64,000 nt of DNA from Haliotis asinina (lineage: Eukaryota > Mollusca > Gastropoda > Lepetellida > Haliotidae): assembly GCF_037392515.1 (NCBI RefSeq), contig NC_090291.1, positions 37,099,001-37,163,000 of the forward strand, read 5' to 3'. How positions within the stretch are numbered: the first letter of the stretch is position 1; the number at the start of each line of letters is the position of its first letter. Both the position numbers and the translations under genes were made by a program. The notes below the pieces were generated by a model. That model was given only the letters and a program-made list of their open reading frames with translations, made no database searches and was not told the origin of the DNA. Positions 13,687 to 25,094 of this stretch are shown here, in pieces.

Positions 13687-13840
13687 CGTAGGGTAGCCAA
13701 GTGGTTAAAGCGTTCACTTGTCAAGCCAAAGACCCAGGTTCGATTCCCGAAATCTGTGAAACACATTTCTGGTGTTCCCCACCGTAATATGGCTTGATCA
13801 TTGCTAAAAGCGGCGTAAAACTAAATACACTCACGCACAC
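13687..13840 (+). repeat. tRNA-derived SINE, family A
   Basis: Head TAGGGTAGCCAAGTGGTTAA, B box CCAGGTTCGATTCCCG, tail AAAAGCGGCGTAAAACTAAA. It lies just outside the 3' end of the protease coding region and may be part of that gene's 3' UTR. Confidence 0.85.
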
Positions 13841-13879
13841 AGTGATGACACATTGCGATCCTGGTGTCGTATCTGCTCT

Positions 13880-16800
13880 TCACATTGTTACCGATAGCCA
13901 AATGGCGAGAGGAAGTATGACAATACATCCCGCCAGCCCCTCGCCGTTGATGAGCCACTGGTGACCGACAATGATACCTGGTGCTTGAGTGTAAATGCTG
14001 CCCAAGATGACTGGGTTCACCTGGTTCCACACTGTATGCATCAGGCCACTCGCCCATACTGAGTATCTGAAACAAAAGTGTAGGGATTGTAGCACACACA
14101 GGCACGCCGATCATAACACGGGGATTATCCGAGCGCCACGACCTTTTTAGGAAACCAATATATTTTAGGGTATTTCTGTAGATAATTCAAGATGCTCTGG
14201 ATGTTTTTCCTGACCATTTATTGGACTGACACATACTAATGATATATACTGATTTATCTTAATATTCATCCGTGAAGACAAATTGTAGGATTAATGATAA
14301 CTTTCAACAGAAATTCAAAAACAACATCAATATGTGCAGATGCTGAAATGATATTGAAGTGTGAATCATCTTTGAACTCAAAACAGATACAAAGTTTCTA
14401 CAGTGAAAGTCATTTAATACAGTTTGAAAGTTCAAACTACTAACATAGTGACCTCAAAAGACAATAATGGCCGACTAAGCAAAACTAATGCTAGTCGTCT
14501 GTCAACCATCCTCGATATCCCCCGGGTATACGTTCCGACAAGTCTGTACTATACCCTGCTAGTCGTCTGTCAACCATCCTCGATATCCCCCGGGTATACG
14601 TTCCGACAAGTCTGTACTATACCCTGCTAGTCGTCTGTCAACCATCCTCGATATCCCCCGGGTATACGTTCCGACAAGTCTGTACTATACCCTGCTAGTC
14701 GTCTGTCAACCATCCTCGATATCCCCCGGGTATACGTTCCGACAAGTCTGTACTATACCCTGCTAGTCGTCTGTCAACCATCCTCGATATCCCCCGGGTA
14801 TACGTTCCGACAAGTCTGTACTATACCCTGCTAGTCGTCTGTCAACCATCCTCGATATCCCCAGGGTATACGTTCCGACAAGTCTGTACTATACCCTGCT
14901 AGTCGTCTGTCAACCATCCTCGATATCCCCCGGGTATACGTTCCGACAAGTCTGTACTATACCCTGCTAGTCGTCTGTCAACCATCCTCGATATCCCCAG
15001 GGTATACGTTCCGACAAGTCTGTACTATACCCTGCTAGTCGTCTGTCAACCATCCTCGATATCCCCAGGGTATACGTTCCGACAAGTCTGTACTATACCC
15101 TGCTAGTCGTCTGTCAACCATCCTCGATATCCCCAGGGTATACGTTCCGACAAGTCTGTACTATACCCTGGATGCATCCACCTCCTCCCTTGGCTGGCTT
15201 TTTATTCAGTCAGGTGTCTACGCTGGGAACTTGAGCGAACCAATTACAACTCGCTTTCGCTTTTCAAATTATCTAACACATTAAACTTTTTTTAAAAAGT
15301 TTCGGGCCTAAAAATATGTCTGTATGATTTCCCCAAAATATGAGTCGCACTGCGGACAAACTTTCGCGACCGCTACCTTCCTTGACACTGGCAAGCTCGG
15401 TTACAACGACGGCTTAGCTGATTGGCTATTGTGAGAATGCGAAGCCAGCAAAGGGAGGTAATAAAATTATCGGGCCGACCCGTAGATGCGTCCAGAGTAT
15501 AGTGGAGACTTATCGGAACGTATAACCTGGAGATATCGAGGATGTCTGTCAGCCTGACCAACAAATTCATCGATGACTTACAATGCTGACGTTACGGTGA
15601 ATATTAAGCAAAGCCAAAGATGTCAGTCGGTTTTCAGTCATAGTGTTTCGAAGCCAAGTTTTGATCCTCTTCATAGAATTGGATGTTGTCACGGGGGTTG
15701 TTTTTGAAACAGGCATGGCAAGACGAGTCTTCAAGGAAATGTGGTTTGGCGGATACAGAACCGGATCTGCTTCTTCAAGTGCTCCACAAAGACTATCACT
15801 ATTGCGTCACCTCTCCTTCCAGCGCCTGAGCTCAGAGGCTTGCAGAAGTTGATCAGCAGGGGAAATGTCGTGCTGAAGGCTTTCAAACACATCTGTTCCA
15901 AGGTCTCGTGACATGTTTTTTTTTTATTTGAATGGAATAACCTAGTGTATCCGGAACCGACTTTCATTGAGCGCAAGTCTCTGTTGCAATTCAGAGATCA
16001 GATGGTCAACGAATGGATAGAACAGTGCTCTCTTCCGATATTGAAAGGGCGCATCAGCAGGAACATTACCCCTGTGGCTGAATGTCATGCTTATAGCTGC
16101 CAGAGCACAGGCGTCATCGGGAATGTCCAGAAAGAGATGCACATCATCCCGTACACTTCGCAAAGTCTGACGTAAGAGGATTCATCAAGTGCACCAAGGA
16201 GGCCTGTTTTCGCGAACTGCAGTTTCTTGCACAAAGGCACTGTGTACTGCAGAATTTGTTCCACGGTCAACAAACCCACCATGAAGTCAAACGTAAGGAC
16301 CGAGTGGACACGGGCTCTTGCGTTAGAACCTACACCATCCTGCATTAAAATGAGAGCTTCCACAACAACCTAAAAGCATGCTTTGAAAGTAGTCAGTGCA
16401 TCTGTACGTGCACTCCACCGTGTTACCTTAGTGCAGTGTTAAAGAATGGGGATTAAGGTTAACATTAGCAAAGGTTGCTCTCGTGAAAGAAGCCCCTGGA
16501 CTGTGAACGTAGTTCGCCAAAGGATAATGTTCCCTTATCCGTGCCTGCAACCCCTCATTGCAAGCACTCGCATTGCTTGCCCCATCGTACCCCTGACCCC
16601 GAAATTAGCGGCAGTCAATCTAATAGGGTATCAATCAACAGATTAGCAAGATGTTCTCCAGAAATTCCTCACTTACACAGGTATTACCTTTCTTATCATC
16701 CAGTGTTCTGCGCATCCATAGAGAATAACGAGGTTTGCATGGTATTTTAGTCAATAAATGGCATCATTCGTTTATTGTCTATGTATTTCGTTGTAAACGA

Positions 16801-19800
16801 TCAGAAATTGTTTTAGTTAGTTGCAAAACATAGCAACTTTAACCCGGCTGATCCTTTCCAAGTAACGGGCCAGTGTATTTATGACTCAGGTCCCAGATGT
16901 CCACAGCTGTCTTGGCGCTAAGATGATCGTTAGTCCCATACATTAACAATGACTTACGATTATCATAGTGCGGAGACGGTAACGAAAATCTACGGCGAAT
17001 TCTTTAAATGAGAGAACATGAGAGAAATATTCAAACCTTTTGAATGTACATGATGTGTGAACCTTCTTTGGGGCAGCTCTCACGGCTTTGCGTTTGAAAT
17101 AAGTTTCAGTTTTATGTGTTACGGCCGCTGCACGCTTCATTTTGCTGAGTCATTAACGGAGAGTAACGACCCCTGATGTCTTGTAAGGGGCACAACTCTA
17201 TTGACATTGAGCATGCTACTGATAACAGCGGACCCGATGACACTGACATGAGCCAGACGTATACCAGTGTATGGAGTATGTGGTACTCTCAGTGGCCTTG
17301 TGAAATCACACCGACAGGGATTGATGTATACACAGACACACTCACAGGGATTGATGTATACACAGACACACTCACAGGGATTGATGTATACACAGACACA
17401 CCCACAGGGATTGATGTATAAACAGACACACCCATAGGGATTGATGTATATACAGACACACCTATAGGGACTGATGTATACACAGACACACCGACAGGAA
17501 TTGATGTATACACAGACACACCCACAGGGATTGATGTATACATAGACACAGGGATTGATGTATACACAGACACACCAACAGGGACTGATGTATACATAGA
17601 CACAGGGACTGATGTATACACAGACACACTCACAGGGATTGATGTATACACAGACACTCACAGGGATTGATGTATACACAGACACACCAACAAAGATTGA
17701 TGTCTACACAGACACAGTCATTGATGTATACACAGACGCACCCACAGGGATTGATGTATACACAGACACATGGATTGATGTACATACAGACACACCCACA
17801 GGGATTGATGTATAAACAGACACACCCACAGGGATTGATGTATAAGCAGGCACACCCATAGGGATTGATGTATACACAGACACACCCACAAGGATTGATG
17901 TATACACAGACACACCCACAGGGATTGATGTATACACACCCGCAATGGTTGAAGTATACAGAGACACACCAACAAGTATTGAGGTATACATAGACACACC
18001 CACACCGAGATCTGAAACACTGAGCGTACCGAGTGAGCTATGAACAGATACTGTGTCTCAGATCGTGTATCCCAAACACGGAGACTGGGCGAGATACACA
18101 TGAAGAGATACGTGAACATGATCTGTTAAGGTTGACCGATCCATTTTGAACCTCTTATAGAACGACTTGGGGTGAGAGTGAAATCTTGCGTTGTTGACAC
18201 GTCATTAGTCACAGAGGCGCATACTTAAATACTCTAATCTGAACAACTCCTTTCGCTCTGGAAGTGGGCCAGATAAACATGGCCCATGGGTCTGTGACAT
18301 TTGGCCAACTGACAAACACGAAGAACGTGCTGTGGTCAAGTACTTGGAGAAAAGACAGGCTCCAACGCCAGAGACAGATGTCCTTCCTAACGTGAAGAGT
18401 TGGTCAACAGAGTTCAACCGTGGATCTGAAAGCTTAAAAGACGATCTCCGTCTCCATCACTCCGCCTGAGGGTGACTGAGCGTCATCTTGGTATTTCAGA
18501 CGACGCTTTCCAGAAATGAGTACATTCCATTATCAAAAGAACTTGGGTATTGAAATGGTAGCTGTTTTAGTTCCAAGGCTTTTGAAGTCTGATAGAAAAG
18601 CAACAGGCACAAAGACTCAACGATTAGTTTTAAGCTCAATCAGAGAGTCTCTGGTAGCGATTTGTGTCTATGGATGATACCTTAGTTCGCCATTTCAAAA
18701 TAATATATAGACACGTTGTGGCCTCTCTGTTCTGGGAAAGATTTAATGATGGTAGACTATCTTCCCAAAGACCACACAGTAAACGCTAACTGAGGCGCTC
18801 TTTTCAGACTGTGAACTTACGAATAACGATGTGCGGATCATAGAAATTATGAATCATTGCACCAGTGAACACTGTCTTTTATATGGCTAGAATCCACAGT
18901 TGTGGGTTTGAACTGCTTCTGATAGCTCTGCATTCTCCAGATATGACTCCCACAGATGTCCCTGTTCCCAGGGATTCAATTCTGACGATGTCGTCACAGC
19001 AGTAATGAGGAACTGGTTTGTCAACCCAGATGTGGACGTTCAAAGATGCTAGGACAAAATTCTCAAACATCGCTTACACAAACTGAAATAAATTTAAGTG
19101 TAAATATGCGAAGAGTTTACTTACGCACGCCCCGTATTTCGCAATGACAAGTTTTCAGCACGTACACAGAACTTCTCGTAGTGTAGTGACAACAATGGAA
19201 AAATGTGAGTTTTTCTGAGCCTTATGATCCTTGGCTCATAAAAAACGACTAAATGATGTTGATTTTATGATGATAGTTGCTCATTTGAAAAACCATGACT
19301 GTGCAAGTGTGGCCCTGGAATGTATGATATTGATTTTGTTGGTGAATGTGCACCTACAAAAAATGTCAGTTTCCGTGTCTTCAACGATTCAAGGTCGGTT
19401 CCGACTGTAACCTCCACGTGACTTTACGACAACCAGCACTCTCCTCCTCACACACCCTGTCATCCTCCTGATCCTCTGTAGGGACAGTCTGTGCCATTCC
19501 TCCTGTAAAGTATCTTCCAACTGGGTGAGGTTCTGTATAGGAGGATCCCTATGTTACACATGGCGACCAATCATGTCCCAAGGGGTTTAGATCGGGACTC
19601 ATTCAATCGTGAGATATGTCAGAGAGTGCCTAACTAAGTTCTTGTGGGTGTATATCGTTTTAATGCGATGTAAATCATCCCTCATACCAGTCACGCCCGT
19701 GAAGATCTGGGTTACAACTGGTCTCCACCATTCCATGCTTGTCCTAAGAGGCGACAACCAGGATCGGGTGGTCAGGTTCGTTGACAGGTCATCGTTTTCC

Positions 19801-22800
19801 AGCTCCGGTGGATGGATGCTCATGATGTCAATCACTGGTTTGTCTGGCCCAGACTACTGTCCAGATAGCCGTCATATATCTGGAATATTGCTGACTGTGG
19901 CTTTAAACAACAAACAAACAAACAAGCAATTATATCGGTCACAAATCAACCACAACATTCCTAGAGACCAGCTCACGCCATATCTATCTGGTATCCTTAT
20001 CTACAACCGCACTCGTTGTACAGAAACACACCTACCCTGACTTGATTGCCACCCAGCCATGGGGAAACGCCGACAACGTGACCGATAAACACTGTACGAG
20101 TACGGTCATGCGTGGCCTAGGGGGTGACAGTCGTGACGTCATTAGTATCAACACGGGCACGTGGAACAGTCCCCAAGCTACACCGCTGGAAAATTGAAGA
20201 GGCCACAATGTTGCACACATGTCTCCACAAATAAACATATGCACAGTACTACTTAGTATATAAATCTGTATACACCCATATTGCGTTCGTTGACGCTCAT
20301 GATGTCAATCACGGGATTGTCTGTACTAGACTCGGATATTTTACAGACCGCGGTCCTATAGTTATATCCTGCACGAAATATGCTGATTAAAAAAGATATA
20401 CCCCAAAGCATGAGGGGAACAAGGGGAGACAACTGGCAGCGGGAAACAGTGACGTGAGAAAGAGTAGGAAACACAGTGACGAATCAAAAAGTAAGGGAAC
20501 ATAGTGACGTGCAAATTAGAGAGAATATGGTGAACTACATTAGCTGATTAGTGCAATGGGGGAGAAGGCATTAACATACCAAGAACGCGAACAAAGTGAT
20601 TAATGTAATAGCGGGGGTGCATTAACGTACCATGAACGCGAACAAAGTGATTAATGTAATAGCTGGGGTGCATTAACTTATCAAGAGCAGGGGAACACAG
20701 TTATTAATGTGATAGCAGGGGTGCATTAACGTACCAAGAACGCGAACAAAGTGATTAATGTAATAGCTGGGGTGCATTAACTTATCAAGAGCAGGGGAAC
20801 ACAGTTATTAATGTGATAGCAGGGGTGCATTAACGTACCAAGAACGCGAACAAAGTGATTAATGTAATAGCTGGGGTGCATTAACTTATCAAGAGCAGGG
20901 GAACACAGTTATTAATGTGATAGCAGAGGTGCATTAACTTACCAAGAGCAGGGGAACACAGTTATTAATGTGATAGCAGGGGTGCATTAACTTACCAACA
21001 GCAGGGAACACAGTTATTAATGTGATAGCTGGGGTGCATTAACGTACCAAGAGCAGGGGAACAAAGTGATTAATGTAATATCGGAGGACGCATTAACGTA
21101 CCAGTTAAGACCAGGGGAACACAGTGATGTACCCTCGGGGAATACAGTAAATAACCTCAATGGCAGCGTCAGACATCTTTTCTTTAACGTTTCGAACTTC
21201 CAGCGTTACGTACCTAAGTAACAGAGCGACACCTGGCGTGAAGTGGGACATCAGTGACGGCAGCAAGAAGCATCGCCATCCAACTTCTTCCCCTGCCGCC
21301 CTGAGGAAGCTGCTCAAGAAGGTGCCGTTGAAAAAGGTGCCGTTCAAAACGTCCACTTGGAGGTCAGGCTGGTGATCTGCCACACGGGAGTGGATAAGTC
21401 AGGCTGACTTTTCTTGATGAGAATAAATGCTTCATACATTAAATACATACTGAAATACCCTTTACACAATTATTTGACAACCCAACATGACCTCAGTGTC
21501 ATGCGGATCATACAGTGAGCGAGCTCAGTTTCAAGCCGATTTTAGCAATATTCCTGCAGCATCACGGTGAGGGCACCAGAAATGGGTTTCACACATTGTA
21601 CCATGTGAGAAATCGAACCCGGGTGTCTGGATGACGAGCGAACACTTTAACAACTAGGCTACCTAACCGCCCCCAGGTCATACAGATGTAGGCCATCACA
21701 GCCGTAATTTTCAAGAGGTACCTGACAGATAGACCCATCGTCAGGGAGCACAACAGCATTAGCCACGGGGTCGGGGAGTGCCAGAATCAAACGCAGTACT
21801 CCATCAACGTCAATGATGACCGCAGAATTACTCCAACGACGTTTGGAACCTGATGCTGGTGTGAATGTAATCAACAGGTCATGGAACTGATACAGACATT
21901 GGACTTTCCACCACACAGCAAGAAAACATGCTCTCTTTATCGCAGAAGACACCTTCACTTGTCCGTTAGCGTATATCTCCCCCCATTTGCGAATTCGACT
22001 CCGTGAGGCTGTCATTGGGGTCCATCAACTTGCATTCGGAAGTGTGTCATATATGTCTTCATCATCAAATGATTGTTTTAATAGTTATCTATTTTCCGTT
22101 TTCACAAAAGCAGCCAATCTGTATGACACAGTCATCACCTTAGCAATATACTCAGACCTCATGACACGTGTTGGCATATGTGCGTGTTTTATTTCCTATA
22201 CAACTAGGTTTCCATTGAATTATGGCGCTATATTAGTGCACATGTACCACCGAAATCATATTCATGTACGCTGAATCTGTCTAGTGACAGAGGAAATGTT
22301 TAGGGAGTGGATAATACCAACAGCAAGCAGCCCCTAGTTGCATACCCAAGTATCAGTGTTACCCTGAAAACTTGAAGCTATTATTTTATTTAAGGCTTCC
22401 AATCGGATTGGTTGATGCACACCACCGATATAGTAACGAAACATAGAAACAAGCTCCTCACAGGGGTAACCCGCCTCCTACCGAGAGCTTAACCTCTTTG
22501 GCATTGGTTGCTGCGCGATTCATGGATATGATGCTGCCATATAGATATAGGACGGTATTTCTACACAAGCTCCTCACAGCCATATCACTTGTCCTGTTGG
22601 GAGCGTGACGTATTTGTCACACACGGCCATGGCGCTCCTCCTACACAATACTGCATGACATGCGTGACAGCGTCTGGAGACGAATTCAGATCACGAAATG
22701 TACTGATGACTTGTGGGGATTCTACCTGCCTATGTATGATGTCGTTTCGACTAAGCTGTATGATGTGAATGGCCAGACCGCTGATTCTTGAAGTGAGTAC

Positions 22801-23151
22801 CTGTTGAGCTTGTCAATCAAGTTTTTTGGGGGGTCGATATTGAATTATTAACGGATCTCCTTGAAAGAGATGTGTTTGCCCTTTGTGACGCCAGTCAACA
22901 TTTATTCCTTCACTAATACATATACTTTATGCCAACGTATGGGGCTTTTTTTTATTTTGCAAGACATATACTCACTGGGTTGTGCCCATCCGAAGAGGAG
23001 GTCAATGACGGCACAGGCTCCCACCAGGGCGGCGACACTGTATACTGCTACCGCCGAGAAGGCCACAGCTTCCAAGGGCTAGATAGAAAAAGAAGCATGC
23101 GACAAAGTACAAAGTAGTATTCCATATTGTAGTACTGGAGAGAGAGAGAGG

Positions 23152-23185
<34 letters not shown>

Positions 23186-24693
23186 GTAAAACGTCATATG
23201 CCACACTTGCTCGTGTCAATCCCTATTTATTGAACCAAGTTACTTGTATATTCATAAATACACACCACCAAATGAAACGCGAAATCCATCAATATCTACT
23301 GTGAAGTACATCAACAGTGTTAAATAGGTTTCTGGTGTATAATTAATTCCGTTAATACTGTTTTGCACGGCAAATGAAATATTCCCACAAACGCCGTGAA
23401 CTCAGTGGTCTCCATTTTGTCCGTGCAGGGTCAGGTCGTGAAGTTAGAAATAAATTCTTTGCATGATGTTTGTGCTCTTACGATGCTAATTAAGGAACGG
23501 ATACTGCTTAACGTCTGTGCAACAGTGAGCATTCCACGTTTTAGTGCTAACGTCAGAGAGCAATAGGGAATATTGAGGCAGGTTGAAGCATCCTACGAGT
23601 CGCCAGGCATAATGGAACACACCAGTCCACCATCTACAGGCTGCTAGACCGCTAACAGCAGACAAACACCGTCGCTGACCACTCTTGTTGCGGACGTTCA
23701 CGTGTCACGTCATACCGGCAAGACCGCTACATTGTGACCTCTCATTTGAAAAATCGCTTCATACCAGCTACCACAACAGACCGTGACACTACTGGAAGAC
23801 AGAACAGACCCACGACAATACTGTACGTCACCGTCTTACTCAGGCTGGTTCACGTTGCCGTCGACAATACGTTGGTTCTTCAACATGTAATATTTCAGAA
23901 CAATGGGCAAGGTCGTGGTAGGGGTGTTCCTGCGCAGCGCTTTCGCTCGTTTGATACCAAATCATTAACTCGTTTAATAAAAATGGTATTGCACGGAAGG
24001 CCGGTTAGTATCCTCTATATATATCCGTAAAGCCTACGTAGAAAACACCCACTAAACTACTGTACATCATGAACATTTCTTTATTAAATACTTTTTGCAC
24101 ACGTTTTGACCGTGTCTTTTCTTCAAGTGAGTGAGTGAGTGAGTTTAGTTTTACGCCGCACTCAGCAATATTCCAGCTATATGGTGGCGGTCTGTAAATA
24201 ATCGAGTCTGGACCAGACAATCCAGTGATCAACTACATGAGCATCGATCTGCGCAATTGGGAACCGATGACATGCATCAACCAAAACAGCGAGCCTGACC
24301 ACCCGATCCCGTTAGTCGCCTCTAACGACAAGCATAGTCGCCTCTTTTCTTCAAGTAACACAATGATCTAAGATGATATATCACGTGAACCGCTCAGATC
24401 TGGTTCACGGCACAGCACGATGTTAGGGTGTGACATACTTAGATAACATGGCGGAGCACGTGACCTACCTGGCGCACTCCGAGTATTCGAACAGCCAAGG
24501 ACCATAAATCGTCCGTGAAATACAGCGTCATCACTGTCGGTAGGAACATCGCTTTTGCCAGCGTCTGGAAGCTCAGCCTCTTCACGTGACCCACGTACAC
24601 CCATGCTGTCGTAACGACGTTGACTGCGAGGACGTAAGAAAGACACTGATACACAGTCATCGAAGCCATGACCAGGCGTCTATGCTGTTGCAA
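13880..24693 (-). CDS. CPBP-family intramembrane metalloprotease (CAAX protease / LyrA-like), complete, 5 exons, 275 aa
   Basis: Membrane-embedded protease of the CPBP (Rce1-like) family; substrates in animals are unknown. Exons in transcript order: 24469-24693, 22976-23078, 21214-21376, 20036-20185, 13880-14066. Phases 0/1/2/2 join cleanly, 828 nt in total. All three family motifs are present and split by introns: AAGEEVGWRCFLLP (EExxxR) in exon 3, SGVAWGLFHVPVLIL (the FxxxH region) in exon 4, and GLMHTVWNQVNP (HxxxN) in exon 5. Exons 1 and 2 encode hydrophobic helices (for example VAFSAVAVYSVAALVGACAV), and the C-terminus is also hydrophobic (LAGCIVILPLAIWL). The start is the first ATG of the exon-1 frame; a second in-frame ATG eight codons on is possible. 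It is not the ER Rce1 itself: the motif spacing and WR/FHVP/WN residues look like the prokaryote-type branch. Introns rule out bacterial contamination. Confidence 0.87.
14491..15562. mobile_element. Foldback-type DNA element with a 68-bp tandem array in its left arm
   Basis: Ten 68-bp units start at 14491, 14559, 14627, 14695, 14763, 14831, 14899, 14967, 15035 and 15103. They are nearly identical; copies differ mainly at one CCCCCGGG/CCCCAGGG position. The sequence at about 15420-15562 is the inverted counterpart of the last unit and what follows it: GGATATCGAGGATG versus GAGATATCGAGGATG, and GGATGCATCCACC versus the inverse of GTAGATGCGTCC. Inverted TGGCTGGCTTTTTATT-like segments extend the match. 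The centre (15265-15420) has no coding signal. It lies in the last intron of the protease gene. No target-site duplication was identified. Confidence 0.75.
15640..16720 (-). mobile_element. hAT-like transposase fossil (ZMYM1/P52rIPK-type)
   Basis: Pieces of a hAT-like transposase appear in order on the minus strand in different frames: GYDGASNASACNEGLQARIR near 16570, RWSARTDALTTFKACF near 16400, FDFMVGLLTVEQILQYTVPL near 16270, and RGNVPADAPFQYRKRALFYP with FVDHLISELQQRL near 16010-16060. The GYDGAS and FDF...L motifs are typical of ZMYM1-like and 52-kDa-repressor-like proteins. Several frame changes and stops separate the pieces, so it is dead. It lies in the protease gene's last intron. 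Confidence 0.7.
17311..18005. repeat. 30-bp minisatellite, about 23 copies
   Basis: Unit close to GGGATTGATGTATACACAGA plus CACACCCACA. Some copies are shortened by 8 or more bases. Because the unit is a multiple of three, long artefactual reading frames (repeating VSVYTSIPVG) run through it on the minus strand. It lies in the last intron of the protease gene. Confidence 0.92.
18300..19095 (+). pseudogene. Mariner-family transposase fossil
   Basis: Fragments line up with mariner transposase in order. The N-terminal helix-turn-helix part is at 18328-18470 (ERAVVKYLEKRQAPTPE, WSTEFNRGSESLKDD). A central segment is at 18500-18560 (HLGISDDAF). The catalytic core is around 18715-18785 (ASLFWE, then in another frame MMVDYLPKDHTVNAN). 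The C-terminal part is at 18930-19080 (HSPDMTPTD, SDDVVTAVMRNWFVNPD). At least two frameshifts and several stops break it. Terminal inverted repeats were not recognised. It lies in the protease gene's last intron. Confidence 0.75.
19395..19605 (-). pseudogene. Tc1-like transposase C-terminal fragment
   Basis: The minus strand encodes NLTQLEDTLQEEWHRLSL followed by QRIRRMTGCVRRRVLVVV, which matches the C-terminal end of Tc1-like transposases (EEW...IP...I.SM.RR). An upstream SPDLNPL-like remnant sits in another frame. Only the tail of the gene remains. It lies in the protease gene's last intron. Confidence 0.6.
19693..19905 (+). repeat. SINE, family B
   Basis: GAAGATCTGGGTTACAACTG head, AGGATCGGGTGGTCAGGTTC, TCACTGGTTTGTCTGG, tail CTGGAATATTGCTGACTGTGG. 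It lies just inside the protease gene's last intron, 130 bases from exon 4. Confidence 0.8.
20292..20372 (+). repeat. SINE family B fragment
   Basis: GACGCTCATGATGTCAATCA, GGGATTGTCTG and ATTTTACAGACCGCGGTC match the middle of family B; both ends are missing. Confidence 0.6.
20560..21105. repeat. 51-53 bp minisatellite with dimeric higher-order structure
   Basis: GCATTAAC marks each unit (20568, 20619, 20670, 20723, 20774, 20827 and on). Two unit types alternate in the middle: one with ACGCGAACAAAGTGATTA, one with GCAGGGGAACACAGTTATTA, making a repeat of about 104 bp. It lies in the protease gene intron between exons 3 and 4, ending about 110 bases from exon 3. Confidence 0.88.
21515..21674 (-). 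repeat. tRNA-derived SINE, family A
   Basis: Reverse copy: TTTTAGCAATATTCCTGCAG, CACCAGAAATGGGTTTCACA, B box GAATCGAACCCGGGT inverted, ending ACTAGGCTACCTAACCGCCC. Confidence 0.85.
21675..22015 (-). other. Unidentified open reading frame inside a protease-gene intron
   Basis: An open frame of 118 codons (21659-22015), of which about 112 lie outside the adjoining SINE. It reads like ordinary protein (FHDLLITFTPASGSKRRW, AVIIDVDGVLRLILALPD, VVLPDDGSICQVPLENYG), with regular hydrophobic/polar alternation as in beta-rich folds. I do not recognise the family. It may be a fragment of a retrocopied or transposon-borne gene, or an unspliced exon of a nested gene; a chance frame is less likely at this composition. 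Confidence 0.35.
23130..23185. repeat. (GA)n microsatellite
   Basis: A run of GAGAGA interrupted by GGGG, 52 bases outside protease exon 2. Confidence 0.9.
23875..24025. repeat. Partial MITE copy related to 55868-56012
   Basis: GATACCAAATCATTAACTCG and ATAAAAATGGTATTGCACGG match the palindromic element at 55.9 kb; the left arm is missing. It lies in protease intron 1. Confidence 0.6.
24121..24345 (-). repeat. SINE, family B
   Basis: Reverse copy, well preserved: (GTGA)n, TTTAGTTTTACGCCGCACTC, AGCAATATTCCAGCTATATG, ATCCAGTGATCAACTACATG, CCCGATCCCGTTAGTCGCCT. Confidence 0.9.
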
Positions 24694-24844
24694 ACCAAGG
24701 TATGCTAGCTGACTGACCGAGAAATATTGCTATGCGGGTTGGTGTGTTGCTGTGGTTTGCTCGAACGCGTTGTTTTCGAGGTGAGAACAGATCGATAACA
24801 CACACGTTACATGGATTTGGATATAGCGTAATCATATCGCAGCG

Positions 24845-25040
24845 GTTGGTTGTTTGATTTGATGTTTAATGGTGTACCCGGCAATATTCCAGCTATGTGT
24901 GGCGGTGGTCTTTGAATAATCGTGTTTGGAGCAGACAGTCCGGAGATGAACAGCATGAGCATCGCTCTACACAGTTGGGATACGATGACATGCCAGCGAG
25001 CCTGACCACCCGATCACCATTTACTACAAGCATGGGTTAC
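24845..25040 (-). repeat. SINE, family B
   Basis: Reverse copy: CGGCAATATTCCAGCTATGT, CAGACAGTCCGGAGATGAAC, GAGCCTGACCACCCGATCAC. It ends close to the CT microsatellite. Confidence 0.8.
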
Positions 25041-25094
25041 TCAATACACATTAGTCTCTCTCTCTCTCTCTCTCTGAGGTCTATACATTATTTA

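Larger units (their letters stand above)
8715..13879. other. Intergenic region between ESRP and the CPBP protease gene
   Basis: No exon that I can support. It holds SINE copies at about 9.2, 12.8, 13.2 and 13.7 kb, a worn SINE-like B box near 11.7 kb, and a degenerate minisatellite at 12.1-12.7 kb. The stretch 9343-12109 otherwise shows only plain AT-rich sequence. ESRP (plus strand) and the protease gene (minus strand) converge here. Confidence 0.6.

Noticed and set aside
9198-13840. tRNA genes suggested by A and B boxes
   Set aside because: The boxes belong to SINE heads; the cloverleaf stems do not close and each is followed by the same SINE body and tail.
14491-15170. CRISPR-like array
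   Set aside because: The 68-bp units are contiguous with no unique spacers, and the surroundings are animal DNA.
17137-18119. Long minus-strand frames (up to 182 codons) with repeating VSVYTSIPVG
   Set aside because: They are the direct translation of a 30-bp minisatellite; all frames stay open because the unit is a multiple of three, and no start, splice or flanking domain supports a gene.
25053-25077. CT run as a polypyrimidine tract of an exon
   Set aside because: No acceptor and coding exon follow; it is a microsatellite between two SINE pieces.
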